The translations under genes and the position numbers were made by a program. 13,200 nt of DNA from an uncultured Prevotella sp. (lineage in GTDB: Bacteria > Bacteroidota > Bacteroidia > Bacteroidales > Bacteroidaceae), in assembly GCA_934219025.1 (NCBI GenBank), contig CAKQDG010000063.1, forward strand, positions 1 to 13,200, written 5' to 3'. Positions within the stretch are counted from its first letter, which is position 1, and the number at the start of each line of letters is the position of its first letter. This document shows, in pieces, positions 1-6,729 of the stretch. The notes under the pieces are model-generated. The model made no database searches and was not told where the DNA came from. It saw only the letters and a program-made list of their open reading frames with translations.

Positions 1-51
1 AACTTCCTTCCGGTTTGTTCTGTTACCACAGGCATTTCGTTTAATGCGGTG

Positions 52-82
52 CAAAGGTAGTGATTTATTTTTAATCGCCAAA
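52..82 (-). promoter_or_regulatory. Leftward Bacteroidetes-type promoter for a gene beyond the left edge
   Basis: On the minus strand a TTTG (79-82) is followed after 19 bases by TACCTTTG (52-59). This matches the Bacteroidetes sigma factor consensus TTTG-N19/20-TAnnTTTG exactly. No start codon with an obvious long frame lies between this site and the window edge, so it should serve a gene beyond position 1. It also marks where the upstream seven-gene unit should have ended. Confidence 0.7.
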
Positions 83-88
83 ATTTTT

Positions 89-125
89 ATAAGAAAAAAT
101 AAAAGGAACTTGTCGTTTTTCTTAT
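89..125. repeat. 10-base inverted repeat between the cupin gene and the leftward promoter
   Basis: ATAAGAAAAA (89-98) and TTTTTCTTAT (116-125) are perfect inverted copies with a 17-base gap. As leftward RNA this is an AU-rich hairpin that could help end the cupin transcript. It is not followed by a clean U-tract and contains almost no GC pairs, so it is not a convincing intrinsic terminator. The -33 element of the next promoter lies just beyond it. Confidence 0.35.
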
Positions 126-144
126 TATTTTACGTTCTCGTCTT

Positions 145-165
145 TTCTCCTTTCTCCTTTCTCCT
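145..165. repeat. Three tandem copies of heptamer TTCTCCT
   Basis: TTCTCCT occurs at 145-151, 152-158 and 159-165 without interruption, which reads AGGAGAA three times on the transcribed minus strand. It lies in the 3' linker of the cupin gene. Although AGGAGA resembles a ribosome binding site, no start codon with an open frame follows at a suitable distance, so I read it as simple-sequence linker DNA. Confidence 0.6.
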
Positions 166-191
166 TAGACCTTATTGAATATACGAGATTA

Positions 192-524
192 CTACTTCAG
201 TGTTGGTACTATAGCGAAATAAACCAGTTGCTCATTTGTTTTGTTTATCATGGAGTGGCTGTGCCCATTTGGACAATAGTGAGTTTCGCCAGCCTTGACA
301 ATTTCTTCCTTGCCGTCATAGATGAAAGTTGCCTCTCCCTTTATGATATAAACAATCTCGCAGTTCCCCTCATGCTTATGGTAGCCGCTTGATGCTCCTG
401 GGGCAAGGCTACTCATCATGATTTTGTTGTCTGTGTCAATAAAGTTGCGGGTTGAGAGTTCTCCTTCTCCGCCCTTGAAATTCATAATCTTTTCTTCCTT
501 GATTGAATTGAAGTCTATTTTCAT
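192..524 (-). CDS. Small single-domain cupin protein
   Basis: A 110-residue protein made of one conserved beta-barrel cupin domain. Motif 1 fits G-x-H-x-H-x4-E-x6-G, with G47, H49, H51, E56 and G63. Motif 2 fits G-x5-P-x-G-x2-H-x3-N, with G79, P85, G87, H90 and N94. H49, H51, E56 and H90 are therefore the expected ligands of a divalent metal. There is no signal peptide or second domain, so it should be cytosolic. Single-domain cupins of this size include metal-binding sugar isomerases, small dioxygenases and ligand sensors, and the sequence does not choose between them. It is the last gene of the leftward unit, 21 bases after the ABC permease; whether it works with the transporter is unknown. 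The fold call is firm, the reaction is not. Confidence 0.9.
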   Translation of the reverse strand: MKIDFNSIKEEKIMNFKGGEGELSTRNFIDTDNKIMMSSLAPGASSGYHKHEGNCEIVYIIKGEATFIYDGKEEIVKAGETHYCPNGHSHSMINKTNEQLVYFAIVPTLK

Positions 525-545
525 GATTCTTTTTTGTTTATAAAA

Positions 546-1745
546 TTATTCTTTTCGTTTCCATATATTCATAACCTTCCTCTGGATGGCAATTTGGTTG
601 ATTATGGTAACGAGTAGGAACAGAACAAGTCCAAGCAGTATAGACATCATCATGCTGCTTGTTTCGATTTGCGGGAAGAGCGTCTCGATTACTCCCATAT
701 AATAGTCGCGCACGAAGTATAGTATTCCCCATGTTATGAACAGTACAGCAATGTTGAGTCCAACCGTAAGCATCTGGTACGGCATTGCCACCCGTTGTGG
801 ACTGTAGCCTATCAGTAGCAGGTTTTCAAGTTTTGTTGAATTCTTCTGTACAAGCAGATAGATGCTTAGCATCAGGATGTAGAAGCTCAGCAGACTGATG
901 ATAAGTCCGATGACCATCACGAGCGATACGATCATTTTCAGGAAGTAAGTTGTTTTCTCGGCCTGCAGCTTGTCGCTTTCCACTTCATATCCCTTCCGGT
1001 CAAGATATTTCGTGATGTTGTCGTCGGCTGGATTCCCCACTTCCACGATAAGTCGGGTAGGGTCGGAATTTTCTCCCGGTGCGTAGTAGCCGTTGCTCCA
1101 GTCCATAAATTTCTGTGGCACGAGGATAGTGTTCAGCCTGTTTGAAAATCCTATAACCTTTCCTTTGTATTCATCGCTGTGTCCGTTGCCGTGGATAAAG
1201 ATTTTGAAGTCGATCATCCCCACAAGGCCGTCGCTGATTTTCGGCAGTGAGTGTGTTTGTGCGAATCCAAAGTTATACATGTTTATGTATGTGCGTGGCA
1301 GGATGATAGGCACTTCGTGGCTGCCTTCCTTGTATGTCCAGTCCTGTAGCGGTACGTCTACAAATCCGTCTGGCACGCTTTCGAAGAAGAGTTCGGAGTT
1401 AAGTATCGACTGTCCGTTCACTCCCATGTTGGCATCAACCTTATATTCGGTAGAGGTGAACTTGCCGGCTTTCTTCGTGAATTTCTGTTGTGCGAAATCA
1501 TCTAATTCCGAGTTGTTGAAAGTGTTTGACTTGCCCGAAATGGCGCTTGCCGCTCCAATCTTCTTGCTCACTATGAGGTAGTCGGCCTTCATGAAGCTGT
1601 CCTGCGAGGTAAAAACGGGCAGGACATCGTTGTAGAATTGGAATCCGAGTAGAACGATAAACATTCCGAAGAGGTTGGCGAAGAAGAAGCCTACAAATTG
1701 CGGAACGCTGATATGCTGTCTTAAAAGTTTCCAAACCAAATTCAT
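546..1745 (-). CDS. FtsX/MacB-like ABC transporter permease
   Basis: A 399-residue inner-membrane protein with the layout of type VII (MacB/FtsX/LolCE-like) permeases. One membrane helix lies near residues 17-38, followed by a large soluble domain (about 40-265) that should face the periplasm. Three more helices follow near 270-299, 325-345 and 365-387. Between helices 2 and 3 is a cytoplasmic stretch, LENLLLIGYSPQRV (306-319), like the coupling segment of FtsX-domain proteins that contacts the ATPase. Its ATG overlaps the stop of the ATPase gene by four bases (ATGA), so translational coupling is likely and the two proteins are almost certainly partners. Such transporters usually transmit force across the membrane to extract lipoproteins or export peptides, rather than moving small solutes through a channel. 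The substrate cannot be read from sequence; the co-transcribed DUF4836 lipoprotein is one candidate client or partner. Confidence 0.85.
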   Translation of the reverse strand: MNLVWKLLRQHISVPQFVGFFFANLFGMFIVLLGFQFYNDVLPVFTSQDSFMKADYLIVSKKIGAASAISGKSNTFNNSELDDFAQQKFTKKAGKFTSTEYKVDANMGVNGQSILNSELFFESVPDGFVDVPLQDWTYKEGSHEVPIILPRTYINMYNFGFAQTHSLPKISDGLVGMIDFKIFIHGNGHSDEYKGKVIGFSNRLNTILVPQKFMDWSNGYYAPGENSDPTRLIVEVGNPADDNITKYLDRKGYEVESDKLQAEKTTYFLKMIVSLVMVIGLIISLLSFYILMLSIYLLVQKNSTKLENLLLIGYSPQRVAMPYQMLTVGLNIAVLFITWGILYFVRDYYMGVIETLFPQIETSSMMMSILLGLVLFLLVTIINQIAIQRKVMNIWKRKE

Positions 1746-2386
1746 AATCTGTATGTTTTGTCGTATTTTAAATTCATGTGTTTGCCGATACTGGTCACGA
1801 TAATGCCGGCTCCCTGTCTTTTTGCCTCTGTGGTCATGATGTCTGCCATTATTGCAGAATTGCGGTCGTCGAGATGGCTTATCGGTTCGTCGGCGAGAAT
1901 AAAGTCGAAAGGTTGAACGAGAGCCCTTATCATGGCTACACGCTGCTGCTGTCCGAACGACATTAGTCCCACTTTGCTGTCGAGTTTGTCGGCGATGCCG
2001 AGGCGTTCAAACCATTGCTCGATTTCTTTCCTTTGTTTGAATCCTGTCAGTTTGTTCTTGATTTCCACGTTTTCCCAGGCTGTCAGTTCCGGGAAAAGCC
2101 TCAGTTCCTGAAAAAGGTATGCCAGATGAGACTTTCTCATTTCCACCCAGTCTTTTACTTTAAAGTTTGTGGTGGGAGTGTTGTCAAACATTACTTTCCC
2201 TGTGTAGTCATGCCTGTAGCCAAGGATGTAGCTGCAGAAAGTGCTCTTGCCCTTTCCGCTTTCCGCTTCCACGAGGTACAGCTTGTCTTTTTCAAAAGTG
2301 GCGCAACTTTTCCATATATCCGACTCGAGCTTTTCTTGATGTTCGAATACGTGTGGCACCACGTCGCTAAATATAATTTTTTCCAT
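1742..2386 (-). CDS. ABC transporter ATP-binding protein with divergent motifs
   Basis: A 214-residue ABC ATPase and the presumed partner of the overlapping FtsX-like permease. Walker A is AESGKGKST (41-49), Q-loop Q93, signature MSFGQQQR (142-149), Walker B FILADEP (162-168), D-loop SHLD (170-173). Three positions depart from consensus. The first Walker A glycine is alanine (A41). The signature is SFGQ rather than SGGQ (F144). The switch-loop histidine that normally follows the last core strand appears as serine in VTSIG (197-201), with a histidine only at 203. The catalytic glutamate E167 and the Walker A lysine K47 are present, so nucleotide binding is expected, but the hydrolysis cycle may differ. 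The protein is slightly shorter than most LolD/MacB-type ATPases (about 220-230 residues). It starts 18 bases after the lipoprotein gene. Confidence 0.9.
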   Translation of the reverse strand: MEKIIFSDVVPHVFEHQEKLESDIWKSCATFEKDKLYLVEAESGKGKSTFCSYILGYRHDYTGKVMFDNTPTTNFKVKDWVEMRKSHLAYLFQELRLFPELTAWENVEIKNKLTGFKQRKEIEQWFERLGIADKLDSKVGLMSFGQQQRVAMIRALVQPFDFILADEPISHLDDRNSAIMADIMTTEAKRQGAGIIVTSIGKHMNLKYDKTYRL

Positions 2387-2404
2387 TTTCTTTTTTAGCA
2401 GAAA

Positions 2405-3781
2405 CTATTTTATGCTGTATACTATATAATTTACATTTCCAAAAAGAGGTTTCAGTAAATCGGTAACGAATTGAAGGTCTTTGTTTTCATCAATCATATG
2501 CTTCACGTTGATTACCATGCAGAACCTTTCGCCGGGGATAAGCTTCCTTACGTCAGATGAGAGTTGTGTTTTGGCTGGCTTCAGAATATTCTCGCCAATT
2601 TCTTCCATTGAACTGCCGTAGAACTCCTTTGCTGTGGATACACCAAACCAGAATCTGGCGTCGCTGCTGTTGTATACGAATTTGTTTTTGCCGCATGTAG
2701 TTATGCTGTTTCCATTTTGGCATGATTCTTTCCAATAGTCCACATCTTTAAGGAAATCCGTCTTGGCAAGTTGAGCTGCCATACTCATGCTGATGTTCTT
2801 GTCAGAAAAGGCATCAATGCCGAATGTCATTTCTCCGTCCACGCATCTCAGAATATTGTCCATGTCGATGGCTGTGTTCATTCCGGCGAGCAGTACTCCA
2901 AGACTTGCGCTGTTGTGCATCATATTCACAAAGTCGTTTCCGTTAGCATTCAGGAATATGGAGCAGAGCGTGTTTCCCGGTATGTTGTTGATGTAGTGTC
3001 CTTTTATCTTTCTGAGTTTTGCATTTGAGGTATTCAGAGCCTTGTCGATGTCTTTGTTAAACGAGAAAGGCTTGCCGCTGATGCTCATGCATCCGTTGCT
3101 GTTTGTCGTCAGTGAGGCTGCGATACACAGCTGTGAGGCGTCGGCTCCCTTTGGCGCACCGATGGTGAACGGGGCGGCAAGTTTTTCCGGGAGGGCATCA
3201 ACCTGTGCCACAATGCTTACGGGAGAGTTTATGCTGTCGAGCTTGTCGAATAAAGGTGTGGAACGTATGCCTTCATCCTCATCTTGTTTTAGGTATTTTG
3301 CAAGCGATCTTATTGCGTCGGCCTGCTGTGCGGGCAGAATCGGACCGATAATTACAGCAGCCTTGTCTGAAACCCCTATTGCCCAGGAGTTGTTTAACAA
3401 GGCAAAACAAAAGTCGCGTTTTTCTGTCGTCTTGCTGCAAAATCCTTTTTTGTTGAGTTTTTCAAGCCAGTCTAAAAGAGAAGACTTGTCGTTTACTTTT
3501 ACACACATGCCGAGATTTCCGTCGGTTGTTTCAAAAAGGAAAATTTTGCTGGCGAAGTCTATTCCACATTCCTCCGCGTTGTCCACTTTCAAAAGAGAAT
3601 TTACTACGTTGTTCTCTGCCGTGCCTGTTTGCTCGTTGAGAGCCTTTGTGTCGATGGTAATCAATGCGTTGCTGTTTGCCGGTATGGCATTGATGTAGTC
3701 ATTGTCCGAGCACGAAGAATAAATGCAAATGCAAGCTATGGTAGCTAGCATTTGCAATACTATTGTTTTTATACTTCTCAT
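2405..3781 (-). CDS. DUF4836-family lipoprotein
   Basis: A 458-residue protein with a lipoprotein signal. Basic residues at 2-5 are followed by a hydrophobic stretch to about 21, then YSSC with the likely lipidated cysteine C24. The mature protein begins CSDND, an acidic start resembling the Bacteroidetes lipoprotein export signal, so surface exposure is possible but not shown. The following segment, ending at ALITIDTKAL (39-48), and the overall low-complexity-free layout resemble DUF4836, a Bacteroidetes family of unknown function; I make that call from memory of the family, not a search. Several cysteines occur in the mature part. No catalytic motif is recognisable. It lies 55 bases after rsmE and 18 bases before the ABC ATPase gene, so it is probably co-transcribed with the transporter and may be its substrate or periplasmic partner. 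That functional link is inference. Confidence 0.75.
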   Translation of the reverse strand: MRSIKTIVLQMLATIACICIYSSCSDNDYINAIPANSNALITIDTKALNEQTGTAENNVVNSLLKVDNAEECGIDFASKIFLFETTDGNLGMCVKVNDKSSLLDWLEKLNKKGFCSKTTEKRDFCFALLNNSWAIGVSDKAAVIIGPILPAQQADAIRSLAKYLKQDEDEGIRSTPLFDKLDSINSPVSIVAQVDALPEKLAAPFTIGAPKGADASQLCIAASLTTNSNGCMSISGKPFSFNKDIDKALNTSNAKLRKIKGHYINNIPGNTLCSIFLNANGNDFVNMMHNSASLGVLLAGMNTAIDMDNILRCVDGEMTFGIDAFSDKNISMSMAAQLAKTDFLKDVDYWKESCQNGNSITTCGKNKFVYNSSDARFWFGVSTAKEFYGSSMEEIGENILKPAKTQLSSDVRKLIPGERFCMVINVKHMIDENKDLQFVTDLLKPLFGNVNYIVYSIK

Positions 3782-3836
3782 ATCCTGAACAAGTTTAAAG
3801 TTCTTTTTACCTTATTAATCCCATCTTTTTTCCTGC

Positions 3837-4565
3837 TTATTCCTTTCTGCATATCAGTTGGGCAGCCATTGCTGCATATAGGGCAGCCGTTTCGGTGCGA
3901 AGCCGGCTTTTGCCTAACGATACAGGAATGTAGCCGTTTTCCATGGCAAGTCTCACCTCGTCGATAGAAAAGTCGCCTTCCGGACCTATAAGCACTGTTA
4001 TGTTGTCTGCTTCTTGCTTGTGCTCATTTATAGTGCTAAACAAATCCACGCTTTCAATTTCATTGTAGCAATGTGCTATGAATTTCATTCCTGGTCTGCT
4101 GTTTTTCACGAAGTCCTTGAAAGAAGTCATTGGTGATAGTTGCGGTTTCCACGGCTTTCGGCTTTGTTTCATTGCCGAAACGATAATTTTGTCGAGCCTC
4201 ACAGTGCGCATCACTTTCCTTTCGGAGAATTTACAGTTAAGGAATGCCAGTTCGTCCACACCTATTTCTGTTGCTTTTTCGGCAAACCATTCTGTGCGGT
4301 CCATCATTTTTGTCGGAGCCATGGCGATGCAAATTCTGCCGTTCCATGTTTTTTGCTGCGGCATGGCCTCCTTAATCTCGTAGAGACAATGTTTCGTTGC
4401 CGCTAATGTTACTTCAGCTTTATAGAAAGTTCCTTCGCCGTCCATCAAGAACATCTCGTCTCCGCTTTTCAGGCGCAACACTCTTAGTGCGTGCATAGCC
4501 TCTTCTGTAGGCAGTTCATTTGCGTTTGCCGCATCTTGAACATAAAAATATCTTGCTTCTTTCAT
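3837..4565 (-). CDS. rsmE: 16S rRNA (uracil(1498)-N3)-methyltransferase RsmE
   Basis: A 242-residue SPOUT-class methyltransferase. It methylates N3 of U1498 in helix 44 of 16S rRNA, using S-adenosylmethionine on the assembled 30S subunit. The N-terminal PUA-like domain includes HALRVLRLKSGDE (25-37). The methyltransferase domain shows EKATEIGVDEL (96-106), the conserved SAMKQSRKPWKP segment (130-141), the knot sequence LIGPEGDFS (192-200) and SLGKSRLRTETA (216-227). Those last two form the trefoil knot that binds the cofactor. The length is normal for the family. The ATG at 4565 gives a typical N terminus and lies 13 bases after the BFN gene, so both are probably on one mRNA. Nothing is missing or unusual. 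Confidence 0.96.
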   Translation of the reverse strand: MKEARYFYVQDAANANELPTEEAMHALRVLRLKSGDEMFLMDGEGTFYKAEVTLAATKHCLYEIKEAMPQQKTWNGRICIAMAPTKMMDRTEWFAEKATEIGVDELAFLNCKFSERKVMRTVRLDKIIVSAMKQSRKPWKPQLSPMTSFKDFVKNSRPGMKFIAHCYNEIESVDLFSTINEHKQEADNITVLIGPEGDFSIDEVRLAMENGYIPVSLGKSRLRTETAALYAAMAAQLICRKE

Positions 4566-4578
4566 ATAAGTTCACAAA

Positions 4579-5139
4579 TCACGATAACCGTTCTTCTTTA
4601 TTTTTTCTTTTGTTGATTTCTTTGCTTAACTTTGATGCCAGTTCATAGTTCTCCTCTTCTATGGCTTTTTTCAGGGATTCTTCAAGCATTGGCTCGCTTA
4701 TGGCATTTATCGGTACCGACAGCTTTTCACCTTTGTTCATGAAATCGTTTGACTGCCGTTTCATGAGCTCTTCTGTAATATAAACCGGTATGTTTGACAC
4801 CAGCGACAGCAATATTGCATGGCTTGCCTTCACTTTGAAAGTTTTGTCGTTTGAAGTGTCGTGAATCACGGTGACGTATTGTCCTTCCTTTACGTCGTTG
4901 ATGAGTATTTCATAACAGTCGGTTCCTTTTGCCTTTAGCATCCGTGCCATAACCTCTGGCAGCATGTATTCGGTTTCGGGCATTTTCCTGACTCTCATGT
5001 TGATAGCCAACTTGGTGGCCTTGTCGCAAACCATTACTATCTGTCTAAGCTTTAGTTCGTCTGTAAGCACAATAAGTCCGATGTCCTCGTTTCCGAGTAT
5101 TTCGGCCACATTGTTGAATAGAAGCCTTACCTTGTTCAT
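4579..5139 (-). CDS. Bifunctional nuclease (BFN/DUF151) domain protein with C-terminal UVR motif
   Basis: A 186-residue protein with two parts. Residues about 3-130 form a BFN (DUF151) domain. The segment around VKASHAILLSLVSNIPVYI (103-121) corresponds to the family's DARPSDAIALA core and following strand, though the usual Asp-Ala-Arg-Pro-Ser is poorly kept. Residues about 150-178, with AIEEENYELASKL (159-171), form a UVR motif, the short helical hairpin by which UvrB and UvrC interact. The family is named for nuclease activity reported for a plant and a Thermotoga member; the bacterial role is not established. The BFN-plus-UVR architecture is common in Bacteroidetes. The gene sits 31 bases after the nucleoside permease and 13 before rsmE. 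A role in nucleic-acid repair or turnover is plausible but unproven. Confidence 0.88.
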   Translation of the reverse strand: MNKVRLLFNNVAEILGNEDIGLIVLTDELKLRQIVMVCDKATKLAINMRVRKMPETEYMLPEVMARMLKAKGTDCYEILINDVKEGQYVTVIHDTSNDKTFKVKASHAILLSLVSNIPVYITEELMKRQSNDFMNKGEKLSVPINAISEPMLEESLKKAIEEENYELASKLSKEINKRKNKEERLS

Positions 5140-5170
5140 TGCATATACCCTTTATTGTTGCCTTTTTGCT

Positions 5171-6484
5171 TTAGTTCTCTTCTTTATGTTTGAACATCAT
5201 GGCAAAGCTGACGCCTACGGCGAGGGCGAACCCTGCGAAGATAAACCAGCATGTCTGCCAGTCGCCCACAAGAAATCCCTCGTCTGTCCATTGGCAGTAG
5301 TGGTTCACTATCTCTCCTGCGAGCAATGTTCCTATTGTTGCTCCCAGTCCGTTTGTCATGAGCATGAATAGTCCTTGTGCCGATGCCTTGATGTCTTCGC
5401 TGCATTCTGCATTTACGAACAGTCCGCCCGATACGTTGAAGAAATCGAACGCCACGCCGTAAACGAGACATGATAGGATGAAGAGTATTACGCCAGGGAA
5501 TGCCGGTCCGCCGAGTCCGAAGAATCCGAATCTCAACACCCATGCAAACATGGCGATAAGCATCACGTTCTTGATGCCGTATCTTTTCAGGAAGAAAGGT
5601 ATGAGCAAGATGCAGAAAGCCTCGGCGATTTGCGAGATAGATACGAGCAATGTTGCGTTGTTTGCAGCAAAGGTCGTGGCGAGCAGTGGGTCTGCCTTGA
5701 AGTGGGTGATGAAAGGTGTGGCATATCCGTTGGTCACCTGCAGCGACATGCCGAGCAGTCCGGAGAAGATGAAGAATAGCGCCATTTTCTTTGTCTTGAA
5801 CAGCTTAAAGGCGTCAAGTCCGAACATTTCCACGAGAGTCTTCTTTTCTCCACGGTCTTTCTTCTCCACGAGTTTACATTGTGGAAGCATAAAGAAGCTG
5901 TACACGAAGAGAATCACGCCAAGCAGTCCGGAAACGAAGAACTGCATGTGTGTATACTGGAATTTCGTGGCATTGTCGGCAAGTGTCAGCGCGAAAGAGC
6001 CGTTGCCGAAAGTGGCGCAGTTTACAAACCACATCGTTATTATGAAGCCCACTGTGCCGAGTACGCGGATGGGGGGAAAGTCTTTCACCGTGTCCCTGCC
6101 GTGGTCTTGCAGAATCTTGAATGCCACAGTGTTAGACAGTGCGAGGGTTGGCATGTAGAAAGCCACGCTCAGTGTGTAAATGGTCATAAACACGGTTTTG
6201 TCGGGCATTGCCTGACTTGCTCCAATCATGCAGAGGGCAATCATTCCGGCTCCTGCAGCCAGATGGCAGAGTCCGAGTAGCCGTTGCGGTTGAATCCACT
6301 TGTCGGCGACGATTCCCATTAGCGTTGGCATAAATATGGACACAATTCCCTGTATTGCATAAAACCATGATATTTCTGTTCCCATGCCGGCTTTGCCGAG
6401 ATAGTTGCCCATAGATGTAAGATAGGCGCCCCATACGGCGAACTCCAGAAAATTCATTACGGACAAGCGTACTTTCAAATTCAT
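5171..6484 (-). CDS. nupG: Nucleoside permease, NupG-family MFS transporter
   Basis: A 437-residue inner-membrane transporter of the major facilitator superfamily, with about 12 hydrophobic helices. It resembles E. coli NupG closely across its length: the MNLK start, FMPTLMGIVADKW (51-63), DFPPIR (135-140), LGLDAF-type loop FGLDAFKLFK (221-230), RYGIKNVM (301-308) and YGVAFDFFNVSG (342-353). It should import nucleosides by proton symport. The open frame continues upstream to 6679, but the start at 6484 is chosen because it gives the family's N terminus and because the promoter's -7 box is at 6529-6536, so the extra codons would not be transcribed. The protein is about 19 residues longer than E. 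coli NupG, partly through an insert near 158-177. It is the first gene of the seven-gene leftward unit. The exact substrate is inferred from similarity. Confidence 0.93.
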   Translation of the reverse strand: MNLKVRLSVMNFLEFAVWGAYLTSMGNYLGKAGMGTEISWFYAIQGIVSIFMPTLMGIVADKWIQPQRLLGLCHLAAGAGMIALCMIGASQAMPDKTVFMTIYTLSVAFYMPTLALSNTVAFKILQDHGRDTVKDFPPIRVLGTVGFIITMWFVNCATFGNGSFALTLADNATKFQYTHMQFFVSGLLGVILFVYSFFMLPQCKLVEKKDRGEKKTLVEMFGLDAFKLFKTKKMALFFIFSGLLGMSLQVTNGYATPFITHFKADPLLATTFAANNATLLVSISQIAEAFCILLIPFFLKRYGIKNVMLIAMFAWVLRFGFFGLGGPAFPGVILFILSCLVYGVAFDFFNVSGGLFVNAECSEDIKASAQGLFMLMTNGLGATIGTLLAGEIVNHYCQWTDEGFLVGDWQTCWFIFAGFALAVGVSFAMMFKHKEEN

Positions 6485-6528
6485 TGTATTATAATTTTTA
6501 GTTAATCTTTTTCTATATATATAATGTG

Positions 6529-6559
6529 CAAAGTTAATGTAAAAAAATAAATGGACAAA
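6529..6559 (-). promoter_or_regulatory. Promoter of the nucleoside permease operon
   Basis: On the minus strand TTTG (6556-6559) is followed after 19 bases by TAACTTTG (6529-6536), an exact fit to the Bacteroidetes consensus. Transcription should begin near 6523, leaving a leader of about 40 bases before the ATG at 6484. No other consensus promoter is evident in the short gaps down to the cupin gene, so this may serve all seven genes. Confidence 0.75.
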
Positions 6560-6647
6560 AGAAAAGGTTATGTTTTTTGGGGTGACAATAAGATTGTTGC
6601 TAAAGTTCCGGTTCGGTTTCAGCCCCGATAATTTGTTTGTGCTTATT

Positions 6648-6716
6648 GATAAAAATAAAAGGATTATATATGAAGCCAAGTAGTCTTCCGACTTGGTATT
6701 TCAAATATAATCCTTT
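6648..6716 (-). terminator. Rho-independent terminator of the prfC operon
   Basis: The arms 6658-6669 and 6705-6716 are a perfect 12-base inverted repeat (AAAGGATTATAT/ATATAATCCTTT). An inner stem, CCAAGT (6676-6681) with ACTTGG (6691-6696), encloses a 9-base loop, and TGAA/TTCA can pair between the two stems. In the leftward transcript the stem runs straight into a U-rich tract (minus-strand TATTTTTATC, 6648-6657). No U-tract follows in the rightward direction, so it acts leftward only. It begins 14 bases after the prfC stop codon and separates the two leftward operons. Confidence 0.85.
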
Positions 6717-6729
6717 GATGCTTTGTGCT

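Noticed and set aside
3042..3698. A 218-codon plus-strand open frame opposite the DUF4836 gene
   Set aside because: It lies wholly antisense to a gene with a clear lipoprotein signal and operon spacing. It shows no recognisable domain and no promoter.
5478..6158. A 226-codon plus-strand open frame opposite the nucleoside permease
   Set aside because: It is a shadow frame of a well-supported transporter gene, with no domain of its own.
6485..6679. N-terminal extension of the nucleoside permease to 6679
   Set aside because: The extension would cross the promoter boxes at 6529-6559 and overlap the prfC terminator, and the sequence before residue MNLK has no similarity to NupG-type N termini.
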